Assembly: GCA_048939595.1 (NCBI GenBank)
Contig: JBHLPI010000002.1
Span: 1-64,000 of the forward strand
Origin: Hermodarchaeum sp048939595
Lineage (GTDB): Archaea > Asgardarchaeota > Hermodarchaeia > Hermodarchaeales > Hermodarchaeaceae
Direction of reading: 5' to 3'
Length of the DNA: 64,000 nucleotides
Of the stretch, positions 61,170 to 64,000 are shown one piece after another (the first letter of the stretch is position 1; every line of letters starts with the position of its first letter). Made by a program: the position numbers and the translations under genes. Under the pieces are notes generated by a model. That model saw only the letters and a list, made by a program, of their open reading frames with translations. It was not told the origin of the DNA and did no database searches.

Positions 61170-61433
61170 CTAAGCACCCCCAATGCTAGCGACGCTTGAG
61201 ACTTCATGACCAGCCGGCTCAACGCGGACACGCACTCCTGCTGGAGTAGCTTCCACGGTGATCCGACCACTAAGACCACAGGTATCCTTGACTAATTCTA
61301 GTAACAAGCTACCAATCGCTCCGATTTCACGAAGGTCTTCACTTCCCGTCTTTGGGGTAATGTCGATATCGATTGGGTGGGCGTCAATGACGCTTACAAT
61401 TCGCTGGGTTCCTTCCATTATTTCTGTAGCCAC
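61170..61433 (-). CDS. Hypothetical protein, gene 1 of a two-gene operon (87 aa)
   Basis: GTG 61433 with GGTGGAG six bases upstream. Product: GTQRIVSVIDAHPIDIDITP ... IGAIGSLLLELVKDTCGLSG ... ITVEATPAGVRVRVEPAG, an alpha/beta small domain ending Gly-rich. Unknown function. The pair is adjacent to a long unexplained intergenic region. Confidence 0.6.
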   Translation of the reverse strand: MATEIMEGTQRIVSVIDAHPIDIDITPKTGSEDLREIGAIGSLLLELVKDTCGLSGRITVEATPAGVRVRVEPAGHEVSSVASIGGA

Positions 61434-61867
61434 TTTTTTCTCCACCTTTCTAAACACAAGTGGGAAAAACATCAGAATGTGAGCCCAATACCGTGTTGAT
61501 TAATGATCGACTGAGCAAGCCATCTCAGTCAGTCTTTAGTACGGAAACGGATTCGTTGCGTGCGGTTCCATTGTTCGGTTTTCACATCCGGTGGGTTTTT
61601 CCCTTGCGAGTGTGTTTGCTGGAATCTAATACAATCAATGTGCAGCAGCCTTTATATGGGGGTTCATGGAGCGGGTAACGGAGCTGACAAAAAAGCCGAA
61701 TCGGCGAACAGAGAACGGGTAATCGCATGTTGTCACTTAAACTCTGTTGGGTTCACGTTTTTGTCTAACAGAGAATTAAGTCCGCTTCTAAATTTGTGCT
61801 TTTTCGTCAAAAGGAAACTTTTTATGCCATAATCTTTCTTTCTGACGATGGTGTGGCGCGCGTGGCA
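61434..61867. promoter_or_regulatory. Non-coding divergent region with direct repeat and inverted repeat
   Basis: Short ORFs here look random. TTTATATGG at 61651-61659 is TATA-like. AACAGAGAA occurs at 61707-61715 and 61767-61775, the second copy pairing with CTCTGTT (61742-61748) as a 7-bp hairpin. Likely holds the promoters of the 87-residue operon and of regulator member 3. Confidence 0.35.
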
Positions 61868-63289
61868 ATGGCAGCGGATGCATGGGATTTGCTCAACACT
61901 CTGAAGGGCAATATTCAGTCCTCGATGCGCCCAAGCGAGGAACTTCTTGAAGTAACACAATTACTCGATAATCTCCGAGTATATTCTAAGCGAGTTAAGG
62001 GTATACCCCTAACTCATGAAGACTATGAGCTGGTTCCCCACAGATATTTTGACGGATTATCAACAGCACCACGCGAGCGGATTTACAATTCTCTTGTCCG
62101 TCGTCTAAAAGTAATCTTGCGGTTCAATATCACATCATATGAAAAGGTTTCCCGTGATTTACTTCGTGGCTTAGTAACTGATGAAACAGAGAGACTAAAT
62201 GGAAGAGAGCTTCGACTACTTAGTATACTTTATCAGCGTCCAAAAACTCCTCAGGCACAGGTGGCAAAGGAACTCAAAATTAGTATGCCAACTATGAGAA
62301 AAGATCTCAAAGTTTTAGAAGAAAAAATTGGGTTACGCTTCGCCAATCTTGTGGATTGGGGCAGATTCAAGCTAAGACATTATGGTATCTTCTTTGTTAC
62401 AAAGGGGGTTGATCTTTCTAAACGGGTTCAAGCCATCTTCAACAATGAGATGTCGACCTATCTGACTACAGCTGTTTTCGATACTACCTTTCGGCGAGGG
62501 TTTGTTGGTTTTCGAATTCCAGATCAAGGAAAACCAGTTCAACTATTCCTTGACCAGATACAATTTTTGGATGACGAGTTCTTCGAAATATGTCAGATTC
62601 ATGAGATTCAGAAGTATTATCAAGCGATATGCTTCGACCATTTTGATTATGAGTCCAGTACCTGGTTAATTGAAGGCGATGTGTCTTCTATGGGACTACT
62701 CAATTTCGTCCGGGAAAATTGGGCTGTTCTACCGAAGCCACGGGGATTATCCAATACATTAGCACGTTCCTTTGATCAGTTGGACTATTATCTTGCTTGT
62801 TTTCTCATTGGTGATGGTCGGGCCAATATGAAGAAAATACTTCAACGATTAAGTGCTAGAGGAATAGAAGCTCCGCGAACAACAGTTTCAACGCGGAAAA
62901 CTCGCTTAAGTAAGGAAAAGACATTAGAACCATATTTTATTTTTTCAACACCACAATTACCTTTCTTTATCACGTTTGCTATTCGGTGTGAACCTCACAT
63001 CGCTGAGCAGATTGTTGTTGCTGTTGCCCAGATGCCATTGGCTTTTGCTACAATCTCGAATATCGGGTGCGTTGTGAATGTCCAAGTGCCTTCTCGAAGC
63101 TTGGGTCAGATTCTAAATCTTCTTTCATTGACACACCAGGAAGATGATGTTCATGAGGTTTGGCAGATGCAGCAGTATAAGAACGTTGGATCTGTAGACC
63201 CAGCTAATATTGCTCCGAAGTGGAATGGTTCGTATTGGAATTGGTCCGAAGAAGAATTCACCATTCCCTCATTTGGGCGCGAATATTAG
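61868..63289 (+). CDS. Large wHTH transcriptional regulator, family member 3
   Basis: 473 residues from ATG 61868; in-frame GTGs at 61853/61862 and ATG 61796 are alternatives. N-terminal helices end in VYSKRVKGIPLTHEDYELVP; wHTH: LNGRELRLLSILYQRPKTPQ with QVAKELKISMPTMRKDLKVL. The central domain has RRGFVGFRIPDQGKP, and the second HTH-like segment is RLSARGIEAPRTTVSTRKTR. The end is KWNGSYWNWSEEEFTI. Collinear with members 1 and 2 but more divergent, and separated from them by 3.6 kb. Confidence 0.7.
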   Translation: MAADAWDLLNTLKGNIQSSMRPSEELLEVTQLLDNLRVYSKRVKGIPLTHEDYELVPHRYFDGLSTAPRERIYNSLVRRLKVILRFNITSYEKVSRDLLRGLVTDETERLNGRELRLLSILYQRPKTPQAQVAKELKISMPTMRKDLKVLEEKIGLRFANLVDWGRFKLRHYGIFFVTKGVDLSKRVQAIFNNEMSTYLTTAVFDTTFRRGFVGFRIPDQGKPVQLFLDQIQFLDDEFFEICQIHEIQKYYQAICFDHFDYESSTWLIEGDVSSMGLLNFVRENWAVLPKPRGLSNTLARSFDQLDYYLACFLIGDGRANMKKILQRLSARGIEAPRTTVSTRKTRLSKEKTLEPYFIFSTPQLPFFITFAIRCEPHIAEQIVVAVAQMPLAFATISNIGCVVNVQVPSRSLGQILNLLSLTHQEDDVHEVWQMQQYKNVGSVDPANIAPKWNGSYWNWSEEEFTIPSFGREY

Positions 63290-63352
63290 ACCACCTTTGC
63301 GAAAGGATTTTGTTTCATTGAACCTATTCTATGAGTCCTTTCCTAATTGGTG

Positions 63353-64000
63353 GTGTCAATAATAAATACACAATTAGCTGTCCGAGAAGGAGATTTCGTT
63401 GAAACGACCGAAGGGTTGATTTTTGATGTGAAAGGATTGGTGCATCCTCCAAATAGAGTGATTGCGTTTTTACGATATTATCCTTCGGCTAAGGGGAAAC
63501 GAGAACGGGATGGTCAGCGGTATGACAAGGTCTACCATTTGGCAGAGCGATTTGATTTTCTCAAACAGCACTATTCTCATTATCTATATGATGACCCAGT
63601 ATTTGGTCGGGAGTTGCAAGGAATTCCAATTGAATCGATTAAGAAAGTCTACCAACCCAAAGCAAGTCTTGTGAGATTAAAGGAAATTGAAACGCGGGAT
63701 GCATTGCAGCAAGATGTGGTGACGTTCACAGAGATGATTCAAGAACAGGCTAAGATATCAGTAGAAGCTCTTGGGATATCCGGAAGCATCCAAGTCAATT
63801 TGCATGGTCCCACCTCTGATATTGATCTTATCGTCTATGGTCGACGAGAAGCTCGAACATTGCAACTAGCCCTTAGACGAGCGCATATGGTTCCCGACGA
63901 GGGGATTTCAGCATATCAATTGGATACCTATGCTGCTGTGTATAATCTTCGCTGGTGTGGGACCAGTATTCCGATTGAAACGATGTTGTTGGTTGATGGG
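63353..64000 (+). CDS. Nucleotidyltransferase-domain protein (DNA polymerase beta-like), 3' partial
   Basis: 216 codons open to the window edge from GTG 63353 (GTG 63350 or TTG 63347 possible). N-terminal domain: REGDFVETTEGLIFDVKGLV, RVIAFLRYYPSAKGKRERDG, YLYDDPVFGRELQGIP. Then ...ISVEALGISGSIQVNLHGPT followed by SDIDLIVYG, the G-S-x(n)-D-x-D nucleotidyltransferase signature. Archaeal proteins of this type are annotated as predicted nucleotidyltransferases; substrate unknown. The rest of the gene is beyond 64000. Confidence 0.75.
   Translation, partial: MSIINTQLAVREGDFVETTEGLIFDVKGLVHPPNRVIAFLRYYPSAKGKRERDGQRYDKVYHLAERFDFLKQHYSHYLYDDPVFGRELQGIPIESIKKVYQPKASLVRLKEIETRDALQQDVVTFTEMIQEQAKISVEALGISGSIQVNLHGPTSDIDLIVYGRREARTLQLALRRAHMVPDEGISAYQLDTYAAVYNLRWCGTSIPIETMLLVDG

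Noticed and set aside
61460..61832. 72- and 90-residue plus-strand ORFs
   Set aside because: No ribosome binding sites, random composition, lie in a divergent promoter region.
1..64000. CRISPR arrays, transposases, integrases, rRNA genes
   Set aside because: I found no repeat-spacer pattern, no recombinase motifs and no rRNA segments; the only tandem array is the poly-Glu repeat.

Overview
The window looks like a contig from an archaeon, most probably an Asgard archaeon. The main evidence is a 202-residue two-domain gelsolin (60.0 kb), a type described from Asgard lineages, together with a Cdc48-type double AAA ATPase, a longin-like protein, archaeal ThiN, CofE (coenzyme F420), the four-subunit KOR, tungsten-type AOR and many Lrp/wHTH regulators. 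A kynureninase and split methylmalonyl-CoA mutase fit some Asgard groups. I do not assign a class. A run of exactly 100 N at 12958-13057 marks a scaffold gap, so this is probably a metagenome assembly.

Layout. 0-5.2 kb: a biotin-dependent carboxyltransferase (5' partial), its biotin carrier, both subunits of methylmalonyl-CoA mutase and its G-protein chaperone, a propionyl/methylmalonyl-CoA module. 5.2-16.1 kb: a degenerate KaiC-like protein, ETF (alpha fused to a 2[4Fe-4S] ferredoxin), a decayed molybdopterin oxidoreductase, a methyltransferase, a reductive-dehalogenase homologue, kynureninase, a second KaiC-like protein with a very long poly-Glu tract containing the gap, and an acyl-CoA dehydrogenase that could feed ETF. 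16.4-29 kb: gene-sparse, with two Lrp-type regulators, several tiny proteins with structured flanks, a membrane-anchored C25 peptidase, a beta-propeller surface protein, and relics of two Sir2 genes and an HdeD-like gene. 29-34 kb: HIT protein, membrane phosphodiesterase, AOR.

34-43.4 kb holds the most distinctive gene set: V4R-like, SPFH-like, PH/GRAM-like(?), Cdc48-type AAA, GATase-like with coiled coil, longin-like with wHTH, and a membrane-inserted BchI-BchD-type ATPase/VWA fusion. I read it as a candidate membrane-associated ATPase system. 43.5-54.9 kb: DinB-like, macro domain, ECF S component, ThiN, methyltransferase, PurM/AIR-synthase-like protein, DMT transporter, korDABC, CPBP protease, flavodoxin-like reductase, MobA. 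55.3-64 kb: three members of a large (~470 aa) wHTH regulator family, an ATP-grasp glutamate ligase overlapping CofE, gelsolin, a two-gene unknown operon, and a nucleotidyltransferase-like protein cut by the window end.

How the genes could work together (inference): acyl-CoA dehydrogenase, ETF-ferredoxin, MCM and the carboxyltransferase would handle fatty/branched acyl-CoA and propionyl-CoA; KOR and AOR exchange electrons with ferredoxin; MobA serves the molybdo/tungstopterin enzymes; CofE and its ATP-grasp partner build the F420 tail. Most start codons were set from Shine-Dalgarno spacing, and alternatives are noted where they matter.
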